NCBI RefSeq assembly: GCF_003265705.1
Contig: NW_020312968.1
Location: 6,303,558 to 6,367,557 of the forward strand
DNA from: Callorhinus ursinus
Lineage: Eukaryota > Chordata > Mammalia > Carnivora > Otariidae
Reading direction: 5' to 3'
DNA: 64,000 nt
The stretch's first letter is position 1; every line of letters starts with the position of its first letter. The position numbers were made by a program, and so were the translations under genes. Below are positions 1 to 12,080 of this stretch, in pieces. The notes under the pieces are model-generated. The model was not told the origin of the DNA. It ran no database searches and saw nothing but the letters and a program-made list of their open reading frames with translations.

Positions 1-619
1 GATTGACTGAGAATGTGATGGATTAATATTTGATAAGTTATCTTTCTCTCTTGCTACGGATTCAACAAGAAAAAATGAAAGGAATCACCCTGCCCTCCCC
101 CCACAAAGTAAACTATGATTGGAATTCCTGAGATTGGAATTTCCTTATCCCTGTGGGCTTTGGAAAGAAAAAAGAAGTTTCTCATTAGGTCACGTCCCAG
201 CAAGACAATTTTTTGGAGTTTTGAATATCCAGACCCATCTGTAGCAGCGTGTTTCAGTGTTTAGGTCAAAATCATTAGTAGAGTATGAAGTCAATTTACT
301 GTATACTGACCAACATTTAAAAAAAAAATAGAAGAGAATAAAATGAAAAGGAAGATCATGGAAACTACCAGAGCGTTTCACATATTATAAAGTAAATATT
401 ATTTTATGAAATCTTGGCTTATAGTGATATGTGTATATACTTATGAGTGCCTGATATAAAGATATAAATGTATTCCAACTGAATGTTGTGTTTAAAAAAG
501 CTTGAAGATGAGGAGTAAAGTACATGTACCCAAGAAAAGTAGAAAGTGTTGTGTCTTCCTAGTTATATAATCCAGAGAATACAATTATATCATAAGGAGT
601 CATATATACATATGAAGAT
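1..619. other. Unassigned AT-rich sequence
   Basis: No repeat family, gene or RNA is recognisable. The short minus-strand open frame here has no coding character or splice context. Confidence 0.5.
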
Positions 620-985
620 TGAAATATTGTTCATATTATCCCAAAAAATGAAAACAACCCAGTTATCTATCAGTAGAGGAATGGATAAAAAAATGATATA
701 ATATGAACAAACTAGATTCATAAACTTGAATCTATGCTGAAAATGTAATGGCAATCAAAAAGAGCAGTATCAAAGGATGATGCCTCTGAAGAAAAAAATT
801 TAAACATCAAAACAGTAGTATATATTTTAGAAATGTTCACCTATGAAATATTACAACAGTATGATTGAGAAGGATGATTACAGACTCTGGGTAAAGGTTA
901 ACCCTGAGGAGAAAGGGTTTTGCACCATACCTAAAGCTCTCTTATTTTTTTTTTTATAAAACATTCTAAAATAAGTAGCATTTGT
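620..985 (+). mobile_element. Old L1 (L1M/HAL1-like) 3' fragment
   Basis: The stretch 'aaaacaacccagttatctat' followed by 'gaatggataaa' is the worn form of the L1 ORF2/3' UTR text 'ggaaacaacccaaatgtcca...gaatggataaa'. The copy is highly diverged and its end is approximate. It lies tail to tail with the next L1 piece. Confidence 0.5.
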
Positions 986-1014
986 TAAACTTAAATGTTG
1001 GATACAAAGGTGGT

Positions 1015-1735
1015 TATTATGGACTTCCTTATTACTTTCTATATGTTTAAAAGTTTCAAAATTATATGTTTAAAGGAATCAGACATTGTGTCTGAGTTTT
1101 TTATCCAATATCATATTTATGAGATTCATCCATATTATCACATATATTATTGCATATATAAATTCTTTTTATTATTCTCATTGTCCTATGGTATTCCATT
1201 GTATAAATATCTCACAATTTGTATGCATTTTTTTCTAGTCAAATATTGGATATTTCTAATTTCTGGCTCCTACAAACTATGAGGTTATAAGTATTTTATA
1301 TGTATCTTCCGATACTTTTGCTAGTTTCATGGGGTATGCATACATTCAACGTTAGTCAATACTGCCACATAGTTTCCCAGAGTTGTGCCAAGGTACACTC
1401 CAAAACAACAGTAAAGGAGAAATCCAGTCATTCTTTAGCCTTCTCACTATTTGGTACTGTCTTTTTTCATTTTAGCAGTTCTGATGTTGTGAAGTAGTAT
1501 TACCTTAGAATTTTAATTTACCTTTCTCCAGTGACTTAATGAAATTGAACATTTTTTTTACATATGTGTTTGTTATTAGATATTCTCTTTTTTGGACTGC
1601 CCGTTCAAATTTTTGGTCCATTTTTCTAATGGACCATCTGCCTATTCCTTATTGATTTGTAGAAGTTATTTATATTTTCTTCATTCTTTGTACAATGTTC
1701 ACAAACAGGTAAAACTCATCTACTTCAGTGTTTAA
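1015..1735 (-). mobile_element. Old L1M 3' fragment, antisense
   Basis: Antisense L1 landmarks occur in order: 'gagattcatccatatt', 'ggtattccattgtataaata', 'ctgccacatagtttcccaga', 'ttctgatgttgtgaagta' and 'gcccgttcaaatttttg'. These correspond to the end of ORF2 read backwards. Many substitutions and small indels make it an ancient copy. The open frames within it are by-products of antisense L1 and not genes. Confidence 0.75.
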
Positions 1736-2834
1736 TACTTTAAATTTAAATAAATTTACTTACACACACTCCCCATATGCACAATATGATTGGTCTAATC
1801 TAAAGAAGTAATTGCAGAATTCTTGGTCATGAGAGAAACAAGGGCTTCGACTTCTCTAGAACAGAGAGTCTACTTGAATCTGCTCAAATACCCTTGTAAC
1901 ACATTAGCATGGCCACAGAAGGGGTTAATGTTGGGGCATTAATGCAGGTCCCCACTACTGAGCTGGTCATCAGCAGGTGAGATCCTTGGGAAAAAGAACA
2001 AGGTGATCCCATTTCCCATTTCAGTAGATTTTCTGAAACTTTGTATTCTGGTACGACCTAAGGATAAAAGAAAAGGTGCTGAAAACTCATTTGTGTTGGA
2101 CTTACTGCTATTCTCCTGTGTGAGTTTGGAGGTAAAGGCTAATTTTATTTATAACTTAGATGAATGCTACATTTTTTCCGTTTTAGTGTGATAATTCCGA
2201 TGTCCACAAAACAAAAACAGCTAACATACTTGGGCTAAGGTCTTTCTGCCTTTCTATATTTTCTTTTGTAGTTGAGAAATCTTAGAGAAGACAGAAACTC
2301 AGATTCAGTGGTAGCTTAGTATCTATTCCTGTGTGACTGAGGAAAAGTCAGTGAATGATTTGGTGAGTCAGTTCTGACACTTCCGTCTGCAGGATCATGC
2401 TAGAATTAGTGATTTCATGTTGCATAAGTCTGTTTTATCTTTGAATATGATATCCCCCTTCCTCTCTTTTTATCCTAAAAAAATAAAAGAGAGAGAGAGA
2501 GAGAGTATAACATGGTCACGTTGGCTGTTATAACTAAATTTATTCCAATAAATTTTCAAGAAGTTTTGGAGGAGGAAAATTAAGATGTATGTTAAGATCA
2601 GGAGGTCAAACTCTGTTTTCTAGGCTCAAGGAGAGCAATGGAGCTATTAAAATCCAAAGTTGTGAAATTTCAGGTTTCCTAAAGCCAGTTTAACTATCAC
2701 ACATTTTGTACACATATTCTTCTACAACTCTTGGTAATTTGTGCCATCACAGTGATGTTTCCTTCTATGTCAACACACTTGGAGCAAAACCTTTTGGTGG
2801 GAAAAGAAAAAAATAGGAAGTCATTGCATAACAA
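1736..2834. other. Unassigned sequence with a short GA microsatellite
   Basis: No recognisable gene or interspersed repeat. A short (GA)n tract lies at about 2489-2507. Open frames are under 65 codons and unsupported. Confidence 0.5.
2489..2507 (+). repeat. (GA)n microsatellite
   Basis: An uninterrupted run of GA dinucleotides preceded by an A-rich stretch. Confidence 0.85.
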
Positions 2835-3560
2835 TATTTGTATGAGCAATAGATATTACTTATTCAAAAGCCCAAATGGCAAGAACACTCATTCATTGCT
2901 GGTAGGAATATAAAATGGCACAGCCTTTAGGAGATAGCCTGTCAGTTTCTTACAAAATTAAACAAAATCTTATGATATAACCCATCAATGGCACTCCTAG
3001 ATATTTATTCAAATGACTTGGGGAATTTATGTCCACACAGAAACCTGCACAAAAATGATTATAGCAGTTTTATTCACAATTGCCAAAAATTAGAAGCAAC
3101 TACCATATCCTTCAAGTGGTGACTGGATAACAAACTGTTGTACATCCACACAATGGAATTTTATTCAACGACAAAAGGAAATGAGGTATTAACCCTGGAG
3201 AAGACATGGAAAAATCTTAAATACATATTGCTAAATGACAGAAGGGGTATGAGAAGGCTCTATACTGTATGATTCCGACGACATGACGTTCTGGAAAAGC
3301 AAACTCTAGAGACAGTCGAGAGGTTCATGACTGCCAGGGGTGAGGAGGAGGAGAGTGGGAACAAGTGGGTGGATTTTTAGGGCAGGGAAACTCTTTTGCG
3401 TTATACTATAATGTTACATGCATGACTGAATGTACTGCATGGGAAGTAAAGCCTTATGTAAAACTAGGGCATTAGTCAATAATAATGTATCAATATTGGT
3501 TCACCAGTTATAACAAATACACCAGATCAATGCAAGATATTCATAATAGAGGACACCAAG
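2835..3560 (+). mobile_element. Old L1M 3' end, first part (split by a SINE)
   Basis: Sense-strand L1 text runs in order: 'cattgctggtaggaatataa', 'cactcctagatatttattca', 'agcagttttattcacaattg', 'cacacaatggaattttattc', 'actgtatgattccgacgaca' and a gagtggga-type purine block. This is the end of ORF2 and the 3' UTR. The element was later cut by the CAN-SINE at 3561 and resumes after it. Confidence 0.8.
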
Positions 3561-3746
3561 GGACTCCTGGGTGGCTCCGTTGGTTAAGCGTCTGCCTTCG
3601 GCTCAGGTCATGATCTCAGGGTCCTGGGATCGAGCCCCACATTGGGCTCTCCTCTCAGCGGAAGTCTGCTTCTCCCTCTGCCCCTCCCCCCGCTTGTGCA
3701 CACTCTCTCTCTCTCTAATAAATAAATTTTAAAATCTTTAAAAAAA
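3561..3746 (+). mobile_element. CAN-SINE (tRNA-Lys-derived carnivore SINE)
   Basis: A full-length copy with tRNA-related head ('cctgggtggctccgttggtt', covering the A box), B-box-derived region ('gggatcgagcccc'), CT-rich segment and AATAAA/A-rich tail. The target-site duplication 'ataatagaggacacc' is exact at 3543-3557 and 3747-3761, proving retrotransposition into the L1 on both sides. Such SINEs are non-autonomous, have a Pol III promoter, and depend on L1 machinery. Confidence 0.95.
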
Positions 3747-3845
3747 ATAATAGAGGACACCGAGGCCAGTGGAAGAGGGAATACGCAGGAACTCTCCATA
3801 CTTTCCTACTCCATTATTCTGTAAACCTCAAATTTCTCTAAACAC
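3747..3845 (+). mobile_element. Old L1M 3' end, second part
   Basis: Continues the L1 3' end after the SINE: 'attctgtaaacctcaaattt' resembles the usual L1 3' terminal 'ctgtaaacctaaaactgctc' text. The end is approximate. Confidence 0.6.
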
Positions 3846-4329
3846 GACATTCTAAGAATAAGAGTTTTGGAAACATCATGGAGAAAAAGTGGTTTGAGAA
3901 GAACATAGGAGCTGAGAATGTGGGGGAAAGTGTAGGCAACTCTTAGACATACGCATATACTTGCATAACATCGTGGGAAAATGGGGAGCAACAAGATATT
4001 AATTGTGATGTAGGATTAGAAAATCTGAATATATTTTTAATTGAAAAATATATAAAATCATTAAAGGAAGAGAGTTGAAGGTACAGGAAAAACAGGATAG
4101 TTAACAGAACAAGCTTCCAGACACTTTTGGGAGGACAGAGATCTGGTACAGAACAAGAGTTACTACCTTTTAGGATGAGGGGTATCCCTTCTACGGAGAA
4201 ACTTCTCACAGCCTCCTTTTCTAGTTGACTATTTGATGGGAGATAAAAGAGAAACACCTCGTCCTTGGGTAGAACAAATGTAGTCCTGCTGAGGGCCAGA
4301 GACAGAAAAGTGGTGGCAAGAAACCTCAC
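3846..4329. other. Unassigned sequence
   Basis: A long minus-strand open frame (128 codons, 3943-4329) spans this stretch, but it resembles no family I know, has no start or splice context, and is rich in chance hydrophobic runs. I do not consider it a gene. The right part may be the diverged 5' half of the following MLT1 LTR. Confidence 0.45.
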
Positions 4330-4562
4330 CTATGTTCAAAGGGAAGACAATGTGAGGATACAGGGAGAAGGCGGCCATCTACAAACAAAGAACATTTTGG
4401 AACAAGTCCATCCCTCACGGCCCTCAGAAAGAACCAACCCTGACAATACCTTGATCTCGAACTTCTAGCTTCCAAAACTGTGAGAAATTAAATTTTTGTC
4501 AGTTAAGCCTCCCAGTCCATGTTATTTTGTGATGGCAGCCCTAGCAACTATTACAGACATCT
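4330..4562 (+). mobile_element. MLT1-type LTR (ERVL-MaLR), 3' part
   Basis: The series 'gggagaaggcggccatctac', 'ccctcacggccctcagaaag', 'ccttgatctcgaacttctag', 'aactgtgagaaattaaattt' and 'cctagcaactattacagaca' is the MLT1 LTR 3' half in order, including its polyadenylation region and terminal 'cta...tacag'. Confidence 0.85.
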
Positions 4563-5407
4563 TATTTAACCAAGGACATGCTTGATTAAGTGCCCCATAT
4601 AGACTTAAAGCCCCACTAACATATGATTAATAATTTTTCCTTGTAGAAAATTCAATCAATTAGCTAATTGTGTGTTCAGTAATGTTTTTTGTAATTCCTG
4701 CTAAATCTATGAGCCCAGTGACCAGAGATAAATTATAAATATATTATAATGGAGAGAAGATGGAATGTATAATGGATTTCTGTGAGAAATTTCTCTTCTT
4801 TTGAAAGATATTGCTACTTGCCTCTTACTTAATCCTTTCCAGTGACCCTCCCTCCATGATGTAATGGAATTGAGACTAGAGATTCTTGAAGTCTTAGGAG
4901 AGGCAACGGATGGGTCAGAATGCCTCCCTCAGGAAGCCATTGCCCTGTCATGCCTACAGAATTATAGCTAAAGATCAACAAATCACTTAGTGTGCATCCC
5001 CAAGAATGTGAGGTCCAGAAACTTCTTACAGTTGAAAAGAAATTTATCTCACTGATGAAGAATAAAGATAAATTTTGTTTGCACTACTTTATATAAAAAA
5101 AATAGCTGGACAGTAAGATAAACTTTTGACTGATATTTATCTTCTGGTGTCCTGAAGCATTGATATCACAAAAATATTAAAAATATTTTATATGCAGTAA
5201 ATGGTTATCTCTAATTTTGACAAAGTCCTAAAGCAACCTCTTTCACTTCCCTATTGCAAGACAGATGTAACTTAGTTTAATGGTAACAGATAATGCTTGG
5301 GTTTTGCAACAACACACTACCTTTTTTTCCTCCATGCATGATGCCATGAAATTTAAGACCAATTTTGATAACAGAATGATTTGAGATGTCTTGCAATGCC
5401 GTAACTG

Positions 5408-5426
5408 TAAAAAAAAAAAAAAAAAC
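5408..5426 (+). repeat. Poly(A) homopolymer
   Basis: About 19 consecutive A residues with no element body recognised before them. Confidence 0.8.
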
Positions 5427-6458
5427 TATTGGACGTGACTTCTGTGTAGCTAGTTAGTATATAAAAATCATCTTTGAATTTTTTTAGATATTTTATATTT
5501 TTATACATCCATGCAAATATGGAAGATCATGAAACTGTCATAAAATAAGCATCAAAATATAGGATAAAAAAGGGGGGAAATGCTGCACACATTTTATAAC
5601 CAAGATCATCTTTAAGCTCAAAGCCAAACATGCAAATTCTAACATTTTCCCTAAATCTGCTACATAACCAGGAGTCTTTTGGAAAGACTAAAAATAAGCA
5701 AAATGTGAAAAAGAAACAATTCTAAATTCCTCATATGATAGCCAGATTCAGAAGAACCCCAAGAAATTTAAATTCTGCTAATGAGTGTACAGTGGACAAC
5801 CGAGAAAATTAAAGATCCTTACGCTTCATTGATAGCTCTTCTTCCTATTTGAAACTATATCCCTGTTGCCTGGTTAAGGTCTTGCATTTTTAAGAGGCTG
5901 TGGCAGGTGCTTGCAATATGCACATTGCAGTTTAATTTCCATCTGGGTGAACAAGAAGTCAGCTGCCTGGAGCTGAGGCATATTTGCTGTGAACACAGGT
6001 AAATTTGTTTAAAGTACTCTAAGTGTAAAGAGAATAAGGGCTTAGTTGGGTGAAGAGGGAGCACAAAAAAACTCACCAGGATTAGAAATGATGGGTTAAG
6101 CAAATACTCTTTGCAGCATTTGATATTTGCAATATGGAAATGAAATGAAGATCAGAAGAACTGCCTCATGGACTTCTTAAAATTCAGTATTTCCTAAACT
6201 TCCTTTAAACCAAAACATCTAAGTTACATTTCTATGTAGCTTGAGTGTACGAAGTTTCATATCACTATGAGATATTTTTTAAAACTCGATAGATGGGGTT
6301 TTGTGAAAACAAGTACTGCTTTGAAGAGAGCTATTGTATAGTGAATGTCACTACTGTAAAAAAGGCTTTCTGAGAAAATGAGTGAGGAGTCCATTTTGTG
6401 AACAAACCTGTTTTGCTGAAGGAGTTACTAAAGTTCAGGATGTGTCACTGTGGTTTGA

Positions 6459-6465
6459 TGAGTCA
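6459..6465 (+). promoter_or_regulatory. AP-1-like motif TGAGTCA
   Basis: A perfect TGAGTCA heptamer in non-repeat sequence, with a second TGTGTCA-like half nearby at about 6441. Motif match only; chance occurrence in 64 kb is expected. Confidence 0.25.
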
Positions 6466-6657
6466 CGACTTTAAAATTTGCCCCAAAGTGGGGAAGAAGG
6501 GGAGGGAGATTTGCAAGGGATAGCATAGTCCTGTCAGAAGCTAAGTAATGGCAATATAATATCATTCCTTTGCTTGAAATACCTGTATTTTTCTTAATAG
6601 GTAGTTCAATGTTAACATGGCAGATGCTTAAAACGGAAGCCTGAACTCTTAAAAAAA

Positions 6658-6696
6658 AAGAAGAAGAAGAAGAAGAAGAAGAAGAAGAAGAAGAAA
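6658..6696 (+). repeat. (GAA)n microsatellite
   Basis: About 12 perfect GAA units following an A run. All purine on one strand, so triplex-capable in principle, and likely length-polymorphic. Confidence 0.95.
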
Positions 6697-7876
6697 TGTA
6701 TTTTTCAAATGACTCATTTCTCTTTAAGAAGTGGTAGAAAAGTTACATTTTTCCCCTGCACTCAGAACTGCTTAAAGGACTTGGGTCTTGAAGAGACCAA
6801 AGTGCTTAATAAATTACAGTCAAGTTATTTCAGCTATCTGAGCACATTATGTTTTATTTCTGCTGGTCTCGTGGAGACTTAGAAAAGACATTAAGACTGA
6901 TGTCTAGGACAAGGCATTCTCTGACTTTGAGCTTCTCTCTGTTGAAATCCTGTTCATATTTTCAGACCCAGTTCAACAGCCAATCCTCTATAGCATAACT
7001 TCAGATCTCTATAGAAAGGAGTGTTGACTTCTCTGGAAAGCAAACAGCACATTGGTTGGATCTTGAATACAGAATCATTTCATTTGAATTTTCAGTATGC
7101 CTGTTTTTAATATCTCTCTCCTCTACTAGACTGTTTCTTCAAGATGAATTTTTATTCATACCCAAATTGTCCACAGGGCTTTGCACATTTTAGGAGCACA
7201 CATACAAAACTTAAAACATGTATTCAATCATTTGGCAGAATGATCTGGATCTATCCAGTCATATGCAAGTTCTCCAAAAAAATGTTAGCAATCACATGTG
7301 CTAGCTGCTCTTTCAGGCATGGGGAGAACTTGGTTAAAAACAATACAAAAATTTACCACCCTCACAGAACTTACAGGCTAAACACACAAGTTGCCCTATG
7401 TTAGAGAATCTATCCTGGAAAGGAAGCTTACCATTCTTTGCTCTATGGAATTTCCAAATAGTCTACTCACAAATAGTGCAGATTTTGAAATTGTACTTTT
7501 GACTCATGAGGTGATCTCAGCCAGCAGATTATAAATGGAAGATTGTCTGATGGCTTAGGTAATACTCTTGTGGGCATAGCCAATATCTTCCATAGACAAA
7601 CAAACAAGCAAAAAGGAAAAAAAAAAAAAAAAAAACAAGAGAAGATTGATAACATAAGGCAACAATAGTTAAACCTTTGAAGGCATCAAAATTCAATTCT
7701 CTGCCCCTTGTGGACATGCTGTGAAGAAATCACATCTACCCCTCCATAATGTCAGTCACAAAAAGGTCCTGAGAAAAGGAAACTTTGAAAAAACCATTAT
7801 TAGCATTGTGTCTAAGGGTGAAAGTTACATTCAGGAGGAATAGCTTGTCCTACATGGGCCAATAAAAGCAGGAGCA

Positions 7877-8052
7877 GGGCGCCTGGGGGGCTCAGATGGT
7901 TAAGCATCTGCCTTTGGCTCAGGTCATGATCTCCAGGTCCTGGGATCCAGTCCCGTGTCGGGCTCCCGGCTCAGCGGGGAGCCTGCTTCTCCCTCTCCCT
8001 CAGTTCCTCCCCCTGCGCTCTCTCTCTCTCAAATAAAAAAAATCTTAAAAAT
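7877..8052 (+). mobile_element. CAN-SINE
   Basis: Full-length. The exact 16-base target-site duplication 'aataaaagcaggagca' occurs at 7861-7876 and 8053-8068. The CT-rich domain is short and the tail is AAATAAAAAAAATCTT. Confidence 0.95.
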
Positions 8053-8068
8053 AATAAAAGCAGGAGCA

Positions 8069-10069
8069 ATACAAGAGGAGGATCAGAAGACAAATCAATG
8101 AAAGCCAGCTGTAGTAGCTCTCAATAGAGGAGGGGCAAGAGACCAGACTGTTCCAATTCCGTGTAAAGGGCCAGAGAGATAGTAATATGGAATTACTAAT
8201 ACTTAGTGAGCTCTTGCGGTGAGCCAGGTAATGGCACATAGCCTTTACTAGGGAGGCGGGTTCAAGACAGAGGGAAGAGCTTAGCAAGGTAAGCATTGCG
8301 GGATCCTCAGTAACTCACCAGAGAAAATAGCATTAGGAGCAAGGGAAGCTTTTCAACCAGCTTGTATCATTTTGCTATTTAATTAACCTCTCCTTAATAT
8401 CAGAATAACCTCTTCATATATAATAACCTCTCCTTAATATAACTGATATTGTCGATTTGTGTTTGGGGATTAGTTAGGATTGCTAGTGCAGCAGCTGAAC
8501 TCCAGCAAGTTTAGTCAGAAAGAGGGATGTGTACAAGAAAGATACTAGGGTGTCTTTGTAACCCGAGCATAGATCTGGCCCTCAGACTCCTAGAAGTGGG
8601 AATTAGAATGCAATTAGAAGTTTCTTTCTTTCCCTCATCTCCATATTAATCAGAGTAGCTTTTCTCCTAATAGAAGGAAACTTGACAGCCACCGTTCTTG
8701 TAGTTCACACTTCTGGATGTTTCTCTGCTGGAGAAGCATTGTTTCTTCTCCTGTTTAGGAAGAAAAATCCTAGAAAAGTGTTCCAGTTGACCTAGCTTGG
8801 ATAAGTGGCCTATAGTAAATTGTCCACTGTGGACAGAGTGTTGATGTACTATAATTGGAAGACCCTACTAGAGCTTGTTGGTTGGTTTTTATCCAAAAGA
8901 AGATATGGTTGTTCTTAGCATCAGGAGGAATGCTTCTTAGACAAAATAACAAATGTTCACAACATTTTTTCAGCATTGGAATCCACTGTCTTGTCCTCAG
9001 TACTTCCTTTTATTCTGTGGAAAGGCTTAAAATCTATAAACTTCAGTCTAAAATTGATTGCCTTTATCTCTCCCTTAGTATAGCTGAAAAAAGTCTCCTG
9101 TAGTCTCTATAGTGATTTGTGGATAATAGGGAATTCTAAAATAAGTAAACTTTTTCCCCATTGCTCCCATCACATAGCAATAGGCACAGAACAAATTCTT
9201 CTGGTACTGACTTAATCTGAAAAAGTCAAATCCCACTTTCAGTATAAATATCATCTCATTATTATTTGAGCACCAAGGTTAATTGGTTTAATGTGTATGC
9301 ATCTGAGGTTTTTGCGAAAGTGGTTCTGTAACCACTTGTGACAACTATAATATGACAAAATTTGAAAATTTACGTAATGAAAGCCTTTTTTTTTTCTTTT
9401 TATAATCATCATAGAATCTCATTTCCTTTATTCTTTGGCTTAGTGAAATATTGTGAAGATGGGGCAAATACGGTCCATATCCCTGCACAACCACCAACAT
9501 GATCTTTTGTCGTTCTTTTGACTTGTTACTCTAATCACAATCCTTTCCGTTTTATAGTACAGCACTGTTTGCAAAGTCCCATCATTTTACCAGGTTGTCT
9601 GTCATGTACTTTTTTAGCTCAGCGTCAGTCCAACATAACTTAGCCTTTGGGTTAGAGATTTGTTGACTATGAATAAGGTATGCTTTATTGTATAGATATA
9701 GACAGAGATAAAAAGAATTAGAACTGAATTTTCATGACCTTCCTTGAGATGTATAGGTGGAGAGCCCTTAAAGCTACCAAATTTGAGAGAATTAGAGCTT
9801 ATTAAAAGCATTTTTGTGAGAAGTTTCATGGCTGGTTTGTCATGCCTTCAGTCTCTGTCAGTTTACTGCTTAGTTTGGTGGTCCATTTGTAGTCAGAGGG
9901 GATGAGAAGTATTCAATTAAGGTTTATAATCTGGAAATTCTGGAAAATCCATCCCTGATAATAGAGACGTAGAATGTCCATCATTTTACACCTAGGAAAA
10001 GCACCACTTTTCATATGGAATCTGGGACTTATGTTCAGATGAGTTCTTAGAATTCACACGTAAGTCAAC
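8069..10069. other. Unassigned sequence, possible MIR trace near 8190-8260
   Basis: No gene seen. 'gtgagccaggtaatggcaca' faintly resembles an antisense MIR. A 40-base-period duplication lies at 8384-8440. The open frames at 8045-8296, 8770-9103 and 9614-9829 look incidental. Confidence 0.45.
8384..8440 (+). repeat. 40-base-period direct repeat
   Basis: 'taacctctccttaatat' (17 bases) occurs exactly at 8384-8400 and 8424-8440, with a partial third 'ataacctct' between them. A small local duplication. Confidence 0.8.
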
Positions 10070-10081
10070 AGTGCATTTACC

Positions 10082-10185
10082 TGCCTGACTCAGTCAGTAG
10101 AGCACGCAACTCTTGCTCTCAGGGTTGTAAGTTCGAGCCCCACACTGGGTGTAGAGATTACTTAAAAATAAAATCTTAAAAAAAT
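10082..10185 (+). mobile_element. Short CAN-SINE subfamily without CT-rich domain
   Basis: Begins 'tgcctgactcagtcagtaga', keeps an intact tRNA-like B box ('gtaagttcgagcccc') and goes straight into 'ttaaaaataaaatctt'. Flanked by 'agtgcatttacc' (10070-10081) and 'agtgtatttacc' (10186-10197), a target-site duplication with one mismatch. It differs from the common copies in lacking the CT-rich domain. Confidence 0.85.
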
Positions 10186-10197
10186 AGTGTATTTACC

Positions 10198-11671
10198 AAA
10201 GGTACTGATTCAGTCATTTTGTAGTTATAACTCTAAATAATATATATGTCACTGATAGCTCCAGAAGGTTTGACCCAGGTTCTGAAGACTAGAAAACAAT
10301 TGCCCAAAGCCTGGGAAGCTTCATGTGCAATATTACATTTAGATCTCCTTTAAAAGAAAACCAAAATATGACTCAAAATATTTATTTTGTTTTAAGAAAT
10401 AAAGAAGATATTCTTCCCTTAAAAAAGAAAGCTATCTTTATATGGAGATCGGCACTGTGAGATTATTAACCAACATCCCTTATTTTAAAATTTCCTTTCT
10501 CTCCCAATGGTTATTCTTTTCATGTTGTTTTATTGATGCCTGAAGTAATGACCCTCTTTCACACACATTCATAGATGGTAATTCATTATAAAGGAAAGTG
10601 ATGGTTTCAGGTAGAAGTCTATAGAAGAAAATTGGCGAAGGTGGGTATATAAATATATATATTCCATCAATGTCAAGAATATATGTATATATATGTATAC
10701 ACATATATATATACATATATACATATAGTGAAATAGTGAAATCATTCCTATTTCTAATAGACCCTCTTAAGCAACCTCTCTATTCATTAAGAGCCTGTTG
10801 TCCTGGTTCTGTTCCTATCCTTAAAATGAAAACTTGTTTTGCAGTTTTAGGGAGAAACTCTTTCCCTCACTATCATTTCTGAGGGAAAGCACAGAACACA
10901 TTTTTACAAAGTAAAAAAATAAGAGTTTCATCTCTTGCCTTGATGAAAAACAGACCTAAAACTGGGAAGATAAAGCAATGACTCCATATTATTTTTGTTC
11001 GTTTTATTTTATTTTGTTTTTCTCATCCCATAGTTAAGAGCTAAGACTCTGATGAATTGCCTCTTTCTCTCGCATTCTACGTACTTGGCGCCACATGCAT
11101 CCCAAGCCTAACAAAACCAAATTGCTACCATTTTTCAAATAATCTTGAATCCCACTTGTGCATATGTGCTCATCATGTTCCGAGTAAAGATGCTTCCTCT
11201 CTTCCTCCCCATGTTTTTATATTCTTTCAAGTCCAGCTGCAGTGTACACTATATACTCCTTAACTTTCTCATTCAGTCCTTTGAGTAATCAATCATATTC
11301 TTGTTTATATTAGTACTTAGCATTCCATAATCTTAGAAACTTCTTTAGAGCATCCACTCCTTTTTAATGTCCCTTTAATTTAAACCCTAAAAAATCCTAT
11401 TAGAAATCATTACCATCTCCATCTTTCTATTGATATGAGACGAGGCTCACAGAATTTCAGACATTATTTTTCCTGAAGGAAGAGTGAATTAAGTGATTAA
11501 CAGTTGAAGTCAGTTCAGTTTGTTGTTTAGGACTACCTATCTACCTACCACATGTAACTGGGCTCAAAATGAAGTTGATGTTTGAATTGATTGTTATTCA
11601 CACATTATCATTTAGAATTAGAAGGAAAAAATTAGAAAACTATAATTAAGTCTTAAGAAGAAGATTGCGCT
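10198..11671. other. Unassigned sequence with an AT microsatellite
   Basis: No gene or interspersed element recognised. The AT-rich alternating tract within it is listed separately. Confidence 0.5.
10645..10728. repeat. (TA)/(ATGTAT) AT-rich simple repeat
   Basis: Imperfect alternating purine-pyrimidine sequence with overlapping palindromes ('tatatatatacatatata'). Open frames on both strands across it (Tyr/Ile/His-rich) are artefacts of the repeat. Confidence 0.85.
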
Positions 11672-11879
11672 GGGGCACCTGGGTGGCTCAGTTGGTTAAG
11701 CGTCCAACTCTTGATTTCGGCTCAGGTCGTGATTTCAGGGTCCCGAGATCAAGTCCCACTTCAGGCTCTGCACTGGGCATGGAGCCTGCTTGGGATTCTC
11801 TCTCCCTCTGCCTCTGCCCACCCCCACCCCCCGCCCCCCACCCCCATGCAGACTCTCTCTCCCTCTCAAAAAAAAAAAA
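11672..11879 (+). mobile_element. CAN-SINE
   Basis: Starts 'ggggcacctgggtggctcag'. It carries the 'cgtccaactcttgatttcgg' variant, a C-rich stretch ('ccacccccacccccc') and a plain A tail. The target duplication is weak ('agattgcgct' against 'agtgtgctga'), suggesting an older copy. The overlapping 120-codon minus-strand frame is antisense SINE. Confidence 0.93.
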
Positions 11880-11949
11880 GTGTGCTGAACTTCTTTTTAA
11901 TGAATTTGGTGTGAATATATAGTTACGTGTGCGGTTATCTATGTAATTA

Positions 11950-12080
11950 CATGTTTGATATCTATCTCCCCCAACAGACTGAAAGAAGTTCCTTGATTTA
12001 TTTCTTATTAGTTTCCTTTTCTGGCACAATGCCTGGCACATAGTAGGCACTTAATAAATACTTCTTAAATGAGTAATGAA
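11950..12080 (+). mobile_element. L2 3' end
   Basis: 'tgcctggcacatagtaggca' followed by 'cttaataaatacttcttaaa' is the characteristic L2 3' terminus; the sequence before it matches the '...gactgtaagctccttgag' region loosely. Confidence 0.85.

Larger units (their letters stand above)
4563..7860. other. Unassigned unique sequence
   Basis: No gene or clear interspersed repeat over about 3.3 kb. It contains an A homopolymer, a GAA microsatellite and an AP-1-like site, listed separately. Open frames at 5855-6103 (-), 7144-7404 (+) and 7467-7717 (-) have no family resemblance and no supporting context. Confidence 0.5.

Noticed and set aside
1015..1497. Two adjacent plus-strand frames (95 and 65 codons) as a gene
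   Set aside because: Both lie in an antisense L1 3' region.
3943..4329. 128-codon minus-strand open frame, longest in the window
   Set aside because: No domain, no splice or promoter context, unusual hydrophobic runs, and it abuts an MLT1 LTR; length alone is expected occasionally in 64 kb.
10082..10185. A true tRNA gene
   Set aside because: A and B boxes are visible, but the A-rich tail, target duplication and lack of a foldable acceptor stem show a tRNA-derived SINE.
11688..12050. 120-codon minus-strand open frame
   Set aside because: Most of it is antisense CAN-SINE and L2 3' end; the Glu/Arg/Gly-rich stretch is the inverted CT-rich domain.
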